64,000 nucleotides of DNA from Daphnia pulex (taxonomy: Eukaryota > Arthropoda > Branchiopoda > Diplostraca > Daphniidae). The stretch covers positions 5,704,001-5,768,000 of the forward strand of contig NC_060024.1 of assembly GCF_021134715.1 (NCBI RefSeq), in the 5' to 3' direction. Of the stretch, positions 1-14,000 are shown piece after piece; position 1 is the stretch's first letter, and the number at the start of each line of letters is the position of its first letter. The notes under the pieces are model-generated. The model had not been told where the DNA came from. It searched no databases and saw only the letters and a program-made list of their open reading frames with translations. The position numbers were made by a program, and so were the translations under genes.

Positions 1-25
1 GAATAGTTTAATTGAGGAAGTATAC

Positions 26-695
26 CTTCGACAAGTGCCTCTTCATTAGGACTTGAATAACCACCGCCAACTTTCAAGGTTTGTCTTAAAATTCCTCCAT
101 CACTTGCTTTGGTGAGATCTTCTAACTTCCAATCAAACAACTCAACCTAACCACAAATAGTAATTGCAGAATTGACATAACATTTTACAGTATGGATCTA
201 AACGTACCTCAAACACTAATGTGGCATTAGGGGGAATTTTAGGTGGACTTCCGTTTTCACCATAGGCATAATTGGCTTTACAATACAAGACTGCCACCTC
301 ACCACGCTTCATGGTGGCAACACCAAGGTCCCATGCCTTAATTACACTACCTATAGAGAATTCCACAAATTGTTTTATACTAATCACCTGTAAATGTATT
401 ACATTCCACTCAGAGTACCTTTGCCGAGGTTGAATTTGAATTTCTCTCCTCTGTCCCGACTGGAATCAAATTTGTTGCCATTCGTCAAAGTGCCTGTGTA
501 GTGGACATAGACTGAGCTGCCCAGAGGAGGAGTTTCATCACCAGTGCCTGCCTGCTTGATTTCCTTCAAAACACCACCATCCTTGTCTGGAGTGAGATCA
601 ACGGCTGATGGGCCAGGTGTGTAGGGCTCTGTTTTCGAAGAATCTTGAACAATGGGTTGATCAACTTCCATGCTGGTTTGTTCGTTGGCTGTCAT
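26..695 (-). CDS. FKBP4/FKBP5-type peptidyl-prolyl isomerase, N-terminal part (runs off the left edge)
   Basis: Large FKBP immunophilins are prolyl isomerases whose C-terminal TPR domain binds HSP90. Three coding exons are visible: 419–695, 208–350 and 26–146. The last ends at a GTATAC donor, so the gene continues left of the window. The start is the ATG at 695, and an upstream donor near 872 suggests a 5' UTR intron. Exon 1 encodes an acidic leader and the start of FK1 ([22 protein letters not shown]). Exon 2 carries [16 protein letters not shown] and [21 protein letters not shown], the active-site core. Exon 3 begins [18 protein letters not shown], the FK1–FK2 linker typical of FKBP52 and Drosophila FKBP59. 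A linker and second-domain start rule out a 12-kDa FKBP. The TPR part is not visible, so the split between FKBP4 and FKBP5 types cannot be made. Confidence 0.9.
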
Positions 696-1616
696 GATGT
701 TGACTGACTAGATACTGGAACATACGCGGCGAGAGCCAACAAGAAAGTTAAATATAGATTGCAGTGTTGAAAACGAGAGGGTGAATTGAATCTGAACCAG
801 AAAGACGAGAACAAATGTAAGCGATACTGTTTTGGGAATATGGCTAAAGCTAATAAATAATCAGGAACTTACGATGTCTAGATTCGCACTGCTGGAGAAG
901 ACGAGACGGCACGTTTGATTTTAAACACGCGTGATAAACGTGAAGGAATCGTATGGTATTTTCTGGAATCAGCCAAAAGCCGAGAACGTTCTGCAAAACT
1001 TCGATTACCGCGCCGCCAACATGTTACACTGCCATCTACTGTTCGAAATACATACTTCTACTTTTAATGTTATGTAAATAAACAACAATAAGATTTGTTT
1101 GTTTTATTAATTTCCTCTTATTTAAATTAATGCTGGATTCAAAAGACTCATTTATTTGTGCCAATAAAATTCCAGTTCATTTGAAATTCTAATTTGGTTG
1201 TTGGTGTATTTTATCTTTAGCCATCATTATTCATTTCTCATAGATAAATCGAAATCTTATTTTAAAAATCTCGGGTGCGAAACAAGAGATTTGGGGGAGG
1301 TACACGTGAACAAAGGAACATGACAGGAAACTTTTACAATGTCAAAGTGTGAATCACAGCATATTTAGGTTAAAGAATTTTGGTGCAGGACAAGTAAATA
1401 AATGGGTTTACGAGAGCTTACAAGTTGGGTCTACACCACATCTGATTGGGCTTGACCAGAAGGGACATTTGTCATGCAAGGCTTCTTTAATCATTATTAT
1501 TATTTTTTAGACGAAACTGCTTTGTACTGAGAATAGCCTGCTGCTTGGCCCAGACCCACACAACATCAAACCCCCGAGCTCTACATATCATTCTAAGACA
1601 CCATTTGAGAGGCTTT
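696..1616. other. Intergenic: FKBP promoter/5' UTR and LMO copy A 3' end
   Basis: This holds the divergent side of the FKBP gene (probable non-coding first exon ending near 873) and the downstream side of the first LMO gene. No open frame here looks coding. AT-rich tracts with AATAAA-like words lie between 1,070 and 1,170. Confidence 0.5.
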
Positions 1617-2918
1617 CTATCGCTCATCCAGGAGGACAGAGTCTGGGCTCCCGTAGCCACTGGAGGATCCATCGCTGGGAGAACCATGCTTGTGCTGTTG
1701 CTGGCTGTTGCCGGCCAGGTGATGTAGCTGCCGATTGGGAGCATACTGCTGCTGCTGCTGCTGCTGCTGGTGGTACATGTTCGATGCTGCACCTCTAAAC
1801 TGGGACGCAGCATCTGACAGTTGCTGCTGATGATCATAGCCAGTCTGCTGCTGCTGCTCATGACGATGATGAAATAAACTGCTGCCGCCGTCTTGGGTGT
1901 CGTAGCCTATCGCACCGTCTCCTGACTGCAATCGCGACATCAGCAGACGACAAAAACCATGAAAACAGAAAGAAAAGAAATTCCAAAGAATATTAGAGTC
2001 AGAAGATTGAGGCCAGAGGTGAAGGTGGCCTTACTTGATGTATGTCAGACACTCGCCTTTGAATGTGCTGCGTCGAGCCATTGTTGTTGTTGGACGGCAG
2101 GCTGGCCGCCATTACCAATCGCTCCTCGTAGTCGTACTCGCACAGGATCTTGTTGTCGTTCAGGTAAAACCGGTCGCCCACGCAAAACCTGCCAATTTAT
2201 TTCAAAATGGTTTCTTAATTAAATTTGATTTCCCTTTTTGATTTCATTAAATAGGAATAAAATGAACCTCTGGTGGCACTGCTGGCAGGCGAAACAGTCG
2301 AGATGGTAGACGTTGCTTTTGGCTCTCATGACCATCTCAAAGGCCGGAATGGCTTTGCAGCAAGCGGCGCAATTGCCCGACGTGCCAAACATTCTAGAAA
2401 GCAATCAAATTTAATCCACAGCCTGAGGGTGGAATTAATCAAAACCAAATCTCTCCTATATACCTGAGGTAATCTCTTTTGCAGAGAATCAAATTGGCTT
2501 TGGTGTAGAGGGTGGAGCCGACCTCGCCCAGTCGGCAGTCGCAACATCCGCACTTGAGACAGTCCTCGTGCCAGAAGCAATCTAAAGCCTTTTAAAATAA
2601 TTAAAATTAAATATTTAAAAAAAAAGAAATTAAAATTTTAATTGAATTCACTTTTAAGAGGTACTGGTCGACGATGGGCGTGGCGCATCCGGAGCAGAGG
2701 AAAGGCGGCTGGTGATTGGATTGCATTCCAACGTGATGCTGGTGGTTGTTATTGTTGTTGTTGTTGGCTATCGTCATTTTATTAGACGAAGTTTGAATGT
2801 TGTTTGCCGATGAAGAAGAAGAGCTGGCCGGATGGTGATGAATCGTGGCACCGCCGTTTTGCATTTGCTGCTGCTGTGCTGCTGTGCCACCGCATCCGTC
2901 ATCCATCACGGTGGCCAT
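1617..2918 (-). CDS. LIM-only (LMO/Beadex type) transcription cofactor, copy A
   Basis: LMO proteins are nuclear adaptors made of two LIM zinc fingers that bind LDB/Chip and tune LIM-homeodomain complexes. Five coding exons keep phase: 2652–2918, 2464–2588, 2268–2393, 2035–2188 and 1617–1925, giving 326 aa. The N-terminus (~70 aa) is rich in Gln, Asn, Ser and His. LIM1 starts near residue 75 (CSGC…[17 protein letters not shown]) and LIM2 follows [13 protein letters not shown] with [11 protein letters not shown] and [22 protein letters not shown]. This is the LMO1/3–Drosophila Beadex pattern rather than LMO4. No homeodomain follows. The tail has two poly-Gln tracts and ends with [16 protein letters not shown], a motif shared with copy B. 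Compared with copy B it has two additional introns, one inside LIM1 after DQYLLK and one after the LIM2 tail. The ATG at 2918 is the first in frame. Confidence 0.9.
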
Positions 2919-5900
2919 CTGAGACCGGAAATCTTCTTTTTATTCTTTTTAATCTCACGAATTAATTTGTTTGCTGCACCTTTAAAATAAAATGAAAATA
3001 AAAATTGAAAGATATTCGACGGAAAACGATAAGTCACGCGCTGACCGCGGGAAATTTGAATTTGTTCAAAAAATATTTTTTTAAAAATTTTATTTTTTAA
3101 ATTTTACGTGACATAATCTTTTGATGGCATCTCATTAAGAAAGGGAGAGAGGGAGGAAAGACTTGCAATCCAGTCACGTCTCCCCTTTTACAAACGGTCA
3201 AGTGTGTTTGCGGGTTTTGCCCGTCTGGTGGCCAAAACAAAAATACACGGGACGGGCGGATGGGGGAAATCCGATAATAAAAATTAAAAGAAAATTTGTA
3301 TATAAGAACAGCTGGTGAGCTGGTCTCTCCTTGCAATCTATTCATATTTATTTTAAAAAAAAGTTGCTGTGTGCACACAATGTAATATAATGAGAAAGTC
3401 CCGACTCGATTGAACTCTCTCGTCTTTAATTAACTCTCAAGAATAATCCCTGGCGTACAATTTCTTTTTTAATGATGCACAAACTTGAAAAACAATTTCA
3501 ACTTCCAGAATTGCAGTCGAGTCAAAATATTAATGAAGCGATTTTTAGTTTCAAAAGATGTTCTCCATCAATTAGAATTGGTTTGTTTTTTGTCCAAGTC
3601 GAAATGAAAAATAAAATTCCATTGAATTCCGGAAAAAAAATTGGCGGGAATTTCAAAAGACACTTGACGACTATAAAAACCCGGGGGGGAAATAGACAAA
3701 ATGTTTTCCTTTTCTTTTCATCACGTACGCGCCATCACGTAATCTCTCTCCGCGGTTGGGGAAAACAAAATGTGTTCCTTTACCTTTTGATTCTCGACAT
3801 GTCGTGACACCAAATCCTCTACCCCCCTCGGCCATGTATACGTGATATATCGGGAGAATAAATTGCATCCAGTCAGCAAAATGAAAAATACTTGTAATTT
3901 TATTTATTTTTTAAATTAAATTCTGCAGATATATCAAATGCGTAGGCAGCTGTGCAACAAAGTTTCTAATATCAGCCGGCAATATAACTAATTAAAAAAA
4001 TAAGAAAAAAAGTAGCTATATAAGCTAATTAAGAAAAAAGGGATAGACGAGAGAGAGAGAACTATTTCGGTGTCGGTTGGTTATAAGCGCACAGGAGCGA
4101 CACACATAAATATATCTCTCTACTATACTAGCTGGGCATGATCCTTTGATAATTAGACAAGAGGAGCTAGACTCGGGCGCGCTAATTGACACGCCCGACG
4201 AGGCAGCAAATCAATTTACACACGTCCCTAAGATTTTCTGCTGGTATAGCTCTCTCTCTAACCACTTTAAACTTTTTTATTTCCGTCTAAACCATTTGAT
4301 AGTAACGAGCGGGGGTATAGCATGGCACAGGAGCTCATTAGCCCATCGCTACTACTGTGTTTTTTCTCTAGACTTTTTTCACAGTTACGTACCCACGGTT
4401 AACGGGTATAAACGAAGAAATTTTCCTATCGAAAAAATAAAATTTATTTTTTAATTAATTTAGGAAAATAATGAAATTTTTTTCGGGGGAAGGATCACAT
4501 GTGGGATTTTTATGATTTGTAATAATTCGAATTCACTCAGCCAAGGGGGGTTTTATGACGTCTAGAAAATATGTACGTCATCACACGGCCTTAATTTTGT
4601 TAATTATTTTTATATGTCAGACGCCGTTAAAATGGAATGAAAAGGTAATTAATATTTGAAACGTGGAAATTTTAAATTTTCTCTACCCGAAAGGAATTCG
4701 AGTCTCAAAATAAAATAAAATTTAATTTCGTGTGTGATTTAAGCGGTTTGAACTCAAGAGGAAAATAGGAGGGGGGGGGATGCAGGTCGTTATCGTATTT
4801 CATCATTAACGCTCTCGGGACTAACAAGCTGCAATGGCTACAGGACTCCCGACACCGGGCGCGATCCTCCTGTCAGCCACGCCCAAATAAATCATTTCGG
4901 AGCTTCAATTAAAAACTTTTTGGGTTTTTTTTTACATATGGAAAAGAAGAAGGCGCACAAATTGGTAGACGGCGTCTGTAATTGCCTAGATAATCATAAA
5001 TAGAGCGAGAAGAAGAAGAAGCCAATACAAAGAGAAGCGGATGAGAATTTATATAAACGCCACACACACACACACAGACAGACCGAAAACTTTTAATTAG
5101 TTTTCTGTTGTTTAGACGGGGTGGCGGCGGCCCACCCACCAAGAGGGATTTATATACAATCTTCATCTCCCAATTATTTTATGATTTTCCCCGGTGATTT
5201 TTTCTTTTCTTTTTTCACGCGTTTATATCCTCTTTGGGCGTGTGATGTTGATGACTTTGTGGGTCAAAAAAGTCTCTTTTTGGATAATAGAAATTTAATT
5301 ACACGCGGTGCAAATAATTTAATTGAAAAAAGGGGGAAATGGGGCTCGGCATAATATAAACAACCCGTTAATGAGCTTCCATAATAAAAAAGAAAATATA
5401 AGGAGTGCCCGTGACAGCAGCTGCAGCAGCTGCCAAACAAACAAAAGCCACACGACAATTTTTTGTTTGGTTTTTTGTCACGAAAAAATAAAAATAATTA
5501 TTTTGTTTCTATTCAAATAATATGAATAAAAAAACGACATTTTATTTTACAAAAGAGAGGCACGTGCCGTATGGTGAGATGACGTCACTGGTTGTAACAC
5601 AAAGCGTTGCGTGAGTGGAGGTAATTTTATTTCATTTTTTGTTTTTATTCTTTCACCTGACGTCAGATGATGACGAACACGATGGATCCAGGATAATTAC
5701 CAACTTTATTCATTGGAATATTATATCCCACAACGTCAAATGAATAATAAATAACGCGCAAAATAAATCCCATATTTAATCAAAAATATTTTACATCAAC
5801 GCATCAAATTCACTTTGGCCTCAATTGTGGAATTTGAAAATAAAATAAATGGCGCCAATTTGAAAAAAAAAACAAAAATTGGTGCTGCGGTTATCTCGGT

Positions 5901-8809
5901 CGAGCAGCTGCTAATGTAATTAGTTCACATTTTCAAATGTGTCAACTTGGACATGAAAAAAATAAATAAAAAAGATTTTTTTAAAAGATGGAAATATATT
6001 CCCCCCTCGGCTGTTTAGTTCGTTATCATATCGGCCACGCCATGTTTTAAAAAATGAAAGGGGAAGAAGTTGGGGGGACCGCACAGATTCTCGTTTTGTA
6101 CAAAATAATTTTTTAAAATTGAAAGCGGGAAATTTGAAATCAAAAAAAGTTATTTTCCCTGGATTTATCTTCTTTCTATTTTTATATAAATATAAAAAGA
6201 AAAGAGATAATGTAAAAGAGAGGTCCACATCACACCAAATAGTTTCTTCTTTCTATATATTCTATATAATATAAAAATATATATATCCGCGTTGCAGGGT
6301 GCCGGATCGAATTGATCTTATCAAATAATGAGATTTTTTTTCTTCTTTCCTCGCTATATACATGTGCCGCCATCGTCCCTTCCATCCATCCATCCATCCA
6401 TCCAGTTTTTTTTTCTTCTACCCCTCCACTTTCATTCCTCCATTTTCCACGTCAATCGTGGCCACGCCCCCCAATTAAATTACGTCACACACCGCAGCAG
6501 CCCTATAGAGTGTTGGGCTGCTGAATATACCCCGTGTAGATTTATTGCAAAAGACCCTGAATAACTCAAAAGGAGGCCTCTGGGAAATCGGAAACCGACA
6601 AATAAATAAATAAAGAATTAATTTCGCACGTACCTTTTTTTAAATTAAAAAATTAACACGTCGAAGAAGAAGAAGAAAAAAAAACAACTTTCCAATGTTA
6701 TTTTTTATTCTTCTAATTCCTGTCCAGCATCCAGAACGTGGGCAGACTTCACGAAAATTGATCCGACACACCAAAAAATTGAACGACAATTTGTTTTTCA
6801 CACAAGTTGCACAATCGAATTTAAAATTCTTCAATTTTTAAACGAAAAATTTCGATTCAAATAAGACTCACTTTTGTGAAATAGATATATATACTCCCCC
6901 CTTTTTAAATTAAAACGTTTAACCGTTAAGGGTGCTGCGGGAGAGAGAATAGGGCGTGTGCGTTCTCGACGGCAGTCAAAGTAGCAACTGAATCTGCCCC
7001 TCTCTCCTTTTTTTTATTTTATTTTTTTTGGGGGTGGTGGTGGTGGGTCTGGGTGGCCCTCTTCTTACAAAATGGTTGACGCTCCAGGCACTTTTTTTTT
7101 TCAAAAATAACCGCGCATGCGCCGATGTAACATAACTGTTTTTATTTTGACATCATCAGCGAATCAATTTTTTATTTTTCAATAAAAAAGGAAAAGTGGG
7201 TCATTCGAATTTTTGTTTTGACACCTAATAATTGAACTTTGGAATTTTGATAGAATTTTTGTATTTTTCTAGACGTAACAAAATTCGTTTTTGTGTGTAT
7301 ACCCGTCGCACCCGGTGGTGGTGGTCCCATTTAATCGCATTTTTATCAATTTAACCCAATAGATAAAAAGAATTCATGGCTTGTATATTCCTTATTTTTT
7401 GATGAATATTATAACACGATATCCTTTTTATATATTTATATTCCATCGCATCAATATGTTAATGGCTTATCCGTTCTCAGTGGCACAGGGGATGAATGAT
7501 TTATTTATCCAGGATAGAATATGTTTCGTCGGCCATTTGGAAGCTCAATTCTTATAATGGGCGCCCAATAGGAAACTTACAATTTGGCCGGGATGATGAA
7601 TTATTCGCAGCTCCATGGCAAATGAATAAATGAAAATAATAGTTTTTTTTCTTTTTCTTTATAATTATCTGTCCATGTATGGTGCCCAATAAATATCAAA
7701 TCATCCACGGTTGAAAATCTAATAAAGACGCAGTTATTTTACCCAATCAAAAATGTAGCATTCCATCAGCGTTGTGTGTGTCTATGGTCATTAATCTCAA
7801 TTGATTTATAGTTATTGATGTCAAGCTATTAATACATACATTTTCTATCACGTTGAGAGCTATAGAGCTGATCAGATTTGCCATCGATCTGTGAATATAG
7901 ACAACTGTGATGGAATGACTAAAAGGCGGGCCCCCAGGCCATCAATTTGAAATTTGGCGGGAGCCATCCGATTTTCAAATGTCGCGAGTAATGAATTTGA
8001 CATGTTTCCATCGGCCCATTTCATAAGGATGGGACGGTGTATGTTATTTATACATAAATCGATATGATGTAGAGTGACGTAACAATATAACCCAAAACCT
8101 GGCACAATGGAAAAAGCAATCAGGAGGCCCACAAAAGACACACCAGCACCCCACCGCCGCCACCCCAATATAATATACAAATCGGTTCGGTTGTTTGGCA
8201 GCCCAGCACGTTCCTGATTTATATAGGCCATATCTTTTTGTCGTGTAGGCCTATATATCCGCATATAATGAATTCAATCCGGCTGATGGCTGGCTGATGG
8301 ATCGATTGGATATCGTATATAGGATACCGTCCATCATTGTGATAGAAATCGCGGATGGTTATCTTTAATTGATTATATGGGCGGCAGTCCGACCGTTTAT
8401 TTTTTGAAAATATAAAATTCAGCTAATAAAATTATTTAACCGACGGGATAATTTTTTATTATTTCTTTTTTCTTTCTCCTTTTTAAATCAACAACATAAA
8501 GATGAGAACACTCAAAACAATTTTCCCCGCCGTGTATAATATAATCAGATGAGAAAACGTTGAATTATTTAATAAATAATTATAACGGCCACGATTATTC
8601 AAAACAAATATTTGGGTGGGAATTTTTCCACAGATCGATCACATTGATATCAAAATTCAATTGATTTGAATTCATTTCTTTTTTTAAATAAATGCGGAAA
8701 ATGTACAATTTTTTTTGTGCGGAATGTCTCGCCCGTATTTGACTCGATTTGAATTGAAATGATTTAGAAATTATTTCGTTTTTTAAATTTTATTTCAAAA
8801 TTTATAAAT
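2919..8809. other. Non-coding spacer between the two LMO genes
   Basis: About 5.9 kb without a convincing gene. It contains the upstream region of LMO copy A (right of 2,918) and the downstream region of copy B (left of 8,810). It is AT-rich with many A and T homopolymers. Short open frames such as those at 3472–3807 and 7872–8264 have low-complexity translations and no recognisable domain. It may hold LMO enhancers or UTR exons, which cannot be told from the sequence alone. Confidence 0.5.
6381..6404. repeat. (CATC)n microsatellite
   Basis: About six tandem copies of the tetranucleotide CATC lie in the LMO spacer, followed by a T-rich tract. Confidence 0.9.
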
Positions 8810-11006
8810 TTAACCCTCGTCGATGAGGCCCCCAGAGTCGGGACTACCGTAGCCGCTGGACGAGGCGTCGTGTTCGACCACTTGTTGTTGTTGTTGTAGT
8901 TGTTGCTGTTGTTGTTGCCCGCCATCACCACCACCCGGAGAAGAATGGTCCGGCTGATGGAATTTCGGTTTGATATTGCCGGACAAGAGTCCAGCAGCTT
9001 CTTCGACGTGCCCAGCAGCTGAAGTGTCTGGCGATGTGGAGGATGAAGGTTCGCCAATGTTGTTGGCCTCCCCAACAACATTCGATGCGAAGCTGCTGGA
9101 CGTTCCGGTCGGGTTGTTCCAGATAATTCGCGCCGTGATGTTGGTGGAAGTTGATTCTTCCGGTTGCCGGTGGTGACTCGTCGAAGGGGAGGAAGAGGTG
9201 GGGAGAGTGGGTGGTGGGAGGAGAGGTGTCCTGTTGTTGAATGGCTGGGCCGTCGCCGGTTGTTGTTGTTGTTGATTGACGCAACCGGAAGAATTCGAAG
9301 AAGAAGAAGAAGTTGCCAAATTGGCGAAAATGAGCCGCTCTTCGTAGTCGTACTCGCAGAGGATTTGGTTGTCGCACAGGTAGAACCGATCGCCCACACA
9401 AAATCTAATTAGTAGAAAATTTTTTTAACATTTTTAATGATTTAATTCAATCGAAATTTCATTTGATTCCACCATTAACAGGTATAAAAAGATCTTTTCA
9501 ATACATTAAGAATATTGTTAGATCATTCTATTGATTGCCACCTGTTGTGCTGATGGCCCACCCACCTGATCAGTCGATTAACGGCTATTATACAAAGAGC
9601 AATGGCATCTATTTAATTAATACAATATAAATAGCTGTAGAAATGAAAGTGCGTCATTCGGGAACGGCAATGACGCACTTTCATCCACCCGCCCAGCTGT
9701 TTTTATTTCACCAACTGGTACCGTTTTTCATTATGTAGTATTATATTCCCATCGCTTTATGATAAGTCTATATAGTATAGTTAGATAAATATCTCCGCAC
9801 ACTTGTTTCAACATCCTGGACCACAAGTGTTCAATGGCGGCCAATTATAATAGCTATATATGTACATCTACATTTTGCGTAGGTATACATTTATTATTAG
9901 TTTAAGAAAAATGGGGGAATAGCTAATTATTGATGGCAAAAGGTGTTTTGTCCAGGGTCGTTAACCGCTGGGAAAATAAACCCACACCACGTGAGAGTCC
10001 TATTGTGCATATAATATAATATCTATTGGGTTTCAAAGTCCTTGGATTTATCCTACTGTGTATATACAGAGTAATAGAACATATGTAACAACTGCGGCTT
10101 TGTAAATGAGAGACCCGGATCTAGACTACAGAAATTAATATTGATACAGTTATATTATAAATTGCATTAGGCTAATTATCTTTTTTCCAGCTGGCCATTT
10201 GGTTGGTATTTCCCATATCATTTTGAAATGAAACACATTTTTTGTAGACAACGTTTGAAAAAAAGCGCCAAAAAAATGGCGCGAATTTTTGAAAATTTTA
10301 AATGTTATTTTAGATGTACCTCTGGTGGCACTGTTGGCAGGCGAAACAATCGAGATGGTAGACGTTGCTTTTGGCTCTCATGACCATCTCAAAGGCCGGA
10401 ATGGCTTTGCAACAAGCGGCGCAATTGCCCGTCGCTCCGAATAACCTAATTTTAATTCAATTTTATTTGAAATGATTTCAAAACCCCCCAAACAAATTTT
10501 TAAAAATGAAATAAATTTTGTAGGCCTAATTAATAATACCTGAGGTAATCTCTTTTGCAGAGGATCAAATTGGCTTTTGTGAAGAGATTGGAGCCGACCT
10601 CGCCCAGTCGGCAGCCGCAGCAGCTGCACTTGAGACAATCCTCGTGCCAGTACGAGTCCAGGGCCTGGAGGAGGTAGCGATCCTTGATGAGCTGCCCACA
10701 GCCGGCGCACAGGTGACTGATGACCGGCTGCTGTTGCTGCTGCTGGACGCCCAACATCATCTGTTGCTGCTGCTGCTGCCCAGACGAAGCTGAAAGCGGA
10801 AGGTGTTGGTTGGATGGAACGGACATGCCGACAGAGGCCGCCAACGACGCCATGGACGCCATGGAAGAGGAGAGAATGTTGTTGTTGTTGTGGAGTTTGT
10901 TGTTGTTGTGCATCGAACCCGACCGCATCATGTCCTGATGCTGGTACGGATGGTGGTGATGCGGATGATGAACGTCCTCCATTCTCATCAATTCATCCAC
11001 AAACAA
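8810..11006 (-). CDS. LIM-only (LMO/Beadex type) transcription cofactor, copy B
   Basis: This is the second of two tandem LMO genes on the same strand. Three coding exons keep phase: 10540–11006, 10320–10445 and 8810–9404, giving 395 aa. Residues 1–99 are a low-complexity leader (Met/His-rich start, Asn runs, two poly-Gln runs). LIM1 begins at about residue 100 ([32 protein letters not shown]). LIM2 follows with [30 protein letters not shown] and [22 protein letters not shown]. The zinc ligands expected for two LIM domains are present. The ~150-aa tail is Ser/Gln/Asn-rich and ends [17 protein letters not shown], matching copy A. DNA identity with copy A is high around 10,320–10,440 and 2,268–2,390, and both have a 126-bp LIM2 exon with the same phases. 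Copy B is closer to canonical Beadex ([10 protein letters not shown]), so it may be the less diverged paralogue. Confidence 0.9.
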
Positions 11007-14000
11007 AAATCTACAATTTCAAAAAAAAGGCGGGAATTTTAAAAATCGACCCAAATTTAGTTTCGAAATAGCCGCCATATACACCGAATATATAAGTGCA
11101 AGTGTGCAGTCTCTCTATCTTATAAGAAAAAAGAAAAGGAAGAAAAAAGAAGAGTGGATGAAAGTGCTGGAGAGTATCATCACACACTCTAATCTCTGTG
11201 TGTGTGTGTGTGTCCCCCATACGCAGAGAAAATGGAGGGAATATCTATAAAAAGAGTGCACTGGGGCTCTCTCTTGTATATATAAGAGCGGGAGAGTATA
11301 TACTATATAGTGAAGAGCAGTGAGTGCTCGGTCGTGTCGAAAGCAAATCGCAGAATAACAAAAAAGAAAGTCCTTTTCTTTTCTTTATTTTATATAATAT
11401 AATACAAGGATGGGATTTATTTTGACATTTCCCAAGAGCACTTGCTCGACACCAGGACTTGCCCGTATATCCATCTGTGTGCGTGTGTAATGTGCTCAAG
11501 CCTTTTTTGGGAAAATGTATATAGACAAAACTATATAATGTATATGTGTGATGCTGTTCTCTATTTCGATTCAGATGTGCATACAAAGTCCATCGGTATC
11601 GATTATATCACCAAATAAATGATTACAAAATGGGACTGATGGAGTATAATTCGGTCAGCCCGCTCTGAGGATTTCTTTTTATTGAGTTGTCTATTTTGAG
11701 TTAGATGCAGCAAATTAGATTGCATTAAATATTCAATTGGATAACAAAAAGAGCTCTGCCCGTGACAAATTGAGGAGAATGTCTCAATTAACTTAAAGGA
11801 TATGTATAGGCCTATAGGTTTATAATATAATATAATGGCTAAGTAGATATATCGTTCAATTGTTCCCGGCTGTTTCTGGCGTGATGCAATATATGTGCTG
11901 GGCTGCTGGTTTATATTTATATACATAAGACAGCAGAGAGAGAGAGAGAGTGGAAATTGAAAGCTTTTCTCACTTATTTTCTCATGCGGCAGCAGCACTT
12001 TAGTCTCTCTCTTTCTGCTTGTGATCCCCCCGCCCTCTTATATATACACACACTTTTAGATATTCTTCTTTTCTATTTATTTATTAGAGATAAAAGTAAC
12101 TTGTAACTTTGGTTTTTTCGTCATGTGCTGTGCCGTGTGTATAGAAATAGCAGCAACCACCCACTATACATTTATCGTCTGGTTGTCTAGAAACAATGAA
12201 ATGAATTTTGAGCTAGAAAACTGGGGTATTTAATATCCAATCGTTTGACAAATTATTTGATTTTTAAGAAATTATATCTCTCCAAAACCAAAAGTGGAAA
12301 GAGGGCCCGTGTGGAATAAGAGATAAGGAAAAATGGAGAAGCAGCACTTGACCCCATAGATTCTTGACCCGATATTCACGTCAAGTTCAACATTTTTTTC
12401 CAACTAAAAAAGTGTACAGCAGCCGCTCTATATTTGTATATTATCCATCCACTTGAGACTTTTCTATTTCTATTTTCAGCAAAAATTTATATTTTTAAAA
12501 AGGGATAAACTTATTGGGGTGGATATTGGCAGATTATAACATTCACTTTTTATGTTATACATTTCTAGGTTATATACATATAGACTTTATCCCTACATAT
12601 GTAGAGAGCTGCGTATAGAAAGGCTATACATGTATATAGCAGCTGTCGCCAAAAACATGTGGTTTCAATTTGATTTCATGTTAACTCCCCCGTATAAATT
12701 CCGCAGCTGTACACACATACAGCAGCACACTAAAAATGGCTAGACAAGGTCCTTTCCATAATTCACCAATCTACCAAAATTCATATGATGGATTAAAATA
12801 GCCTACATATTTAGCTCATATCATCTTCTTTCGAACTTGTATATTATAGAAATCTATCAAAAAACTTTTTCAACAAATATTTATCTGTTTCATTTTTGGT
12901 GATATTGTCTCAAACATTTGTTTGTGTATGTTCTAGACATTTTGGCAGTGGCCATATCCTTTTACAAATATTGTCTTTTCTATATCCCCCCTCCCACATT
13001 AGTTGACTGGCTGCTGTGCTATAGTCTAATATTTTGGCCGTGTCACTCAAAAACGCTAGAGCGACGAGATATGATATATATTCTCAACTCAAGTATGTAG
13101 CTAGACCCTTCTCCTGTTTTTTTTGATGGACTGCGTGGGAATCTTCGATTATCTTGATGTCAAGTGCTGGCGACTTGTTCTTATTTACATTTCCATATAT
13201 CTATATAGGATAGAACCTATGCTGCTGGCTGTGTGGTTATATTCACCATCAGTCGATTTAGGTAAACAAGTGGAATTTATCGGGAATTTATAAATGTGAT
13301 CTGTGTAGACAAATAATGTCGTCCATTCATCAAACATTTCACAGCATGATGCAGCAGGATTTTGTATAATAGTTCATTCGACTAAACAAGGGCCAGCAAG
13401 GTTCTTCTTACATTCCTGCTGCGCTCACATTGCGACACGCCAGCATTGATGAATCATCGTAAAAGAATCTCATCACATGTGGCGCGTCAGTAATAATCTA
13501 TATAGCCTAAAATGGTGGCTCTCTAATGAACTCAATTCAACCAATTCTTGAAATATTTCTTGGAAAAACAATCGAATCCTTAATTTGTAAAATTTGTTTT
13601 TTCTTATGGCGTCACGTGACAGCGAGCGATTTGCTCGCAGATGGCGTCCCACGAATATAGAATAAAAGCCGGTGTGGAAGCGAAAAAAAAGGTTCAAATT
13701 TCCGCGCTTATCGGGCGCTTATTTGAAACATAAAATGGTATTTACGGTAGCTCGTGGAACTATTTGATTTTAGGCCTAAAATATACAACTCCATTTCTCT
13801 CTTTTTTTTGAATTGCGCGCGGTTTTTATATCATATGAAAAAATAAAATGGCTATTGCGTGTCGCCCTATATAATAGACACGCAATAATATATATAGCGT
13901 GCATGTATGGTTTATATACTGTATAAGAGAGAGGGGTGGGAATATTATTATTCACATGCTGCGGAAATCGTGTCGGATATTGAGTTTCGTTTTTCTTGTT

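Noticed and set aside
1545..1940. ORFs on both strands over the first LMO gene's last exon
   Set aside because: Alternate readings of CAG/CTG repeats; only the minus frame ending in [10 protein letters not shown] joins the LIM exons in phase.
8925..9401. Long alternate-frame ORFs across the last exon of LMO copy B
   Set aside because: Shadows of a low-complexity Ser/Gln/Asn-coding region. The chosen frame alone continues LIM2.
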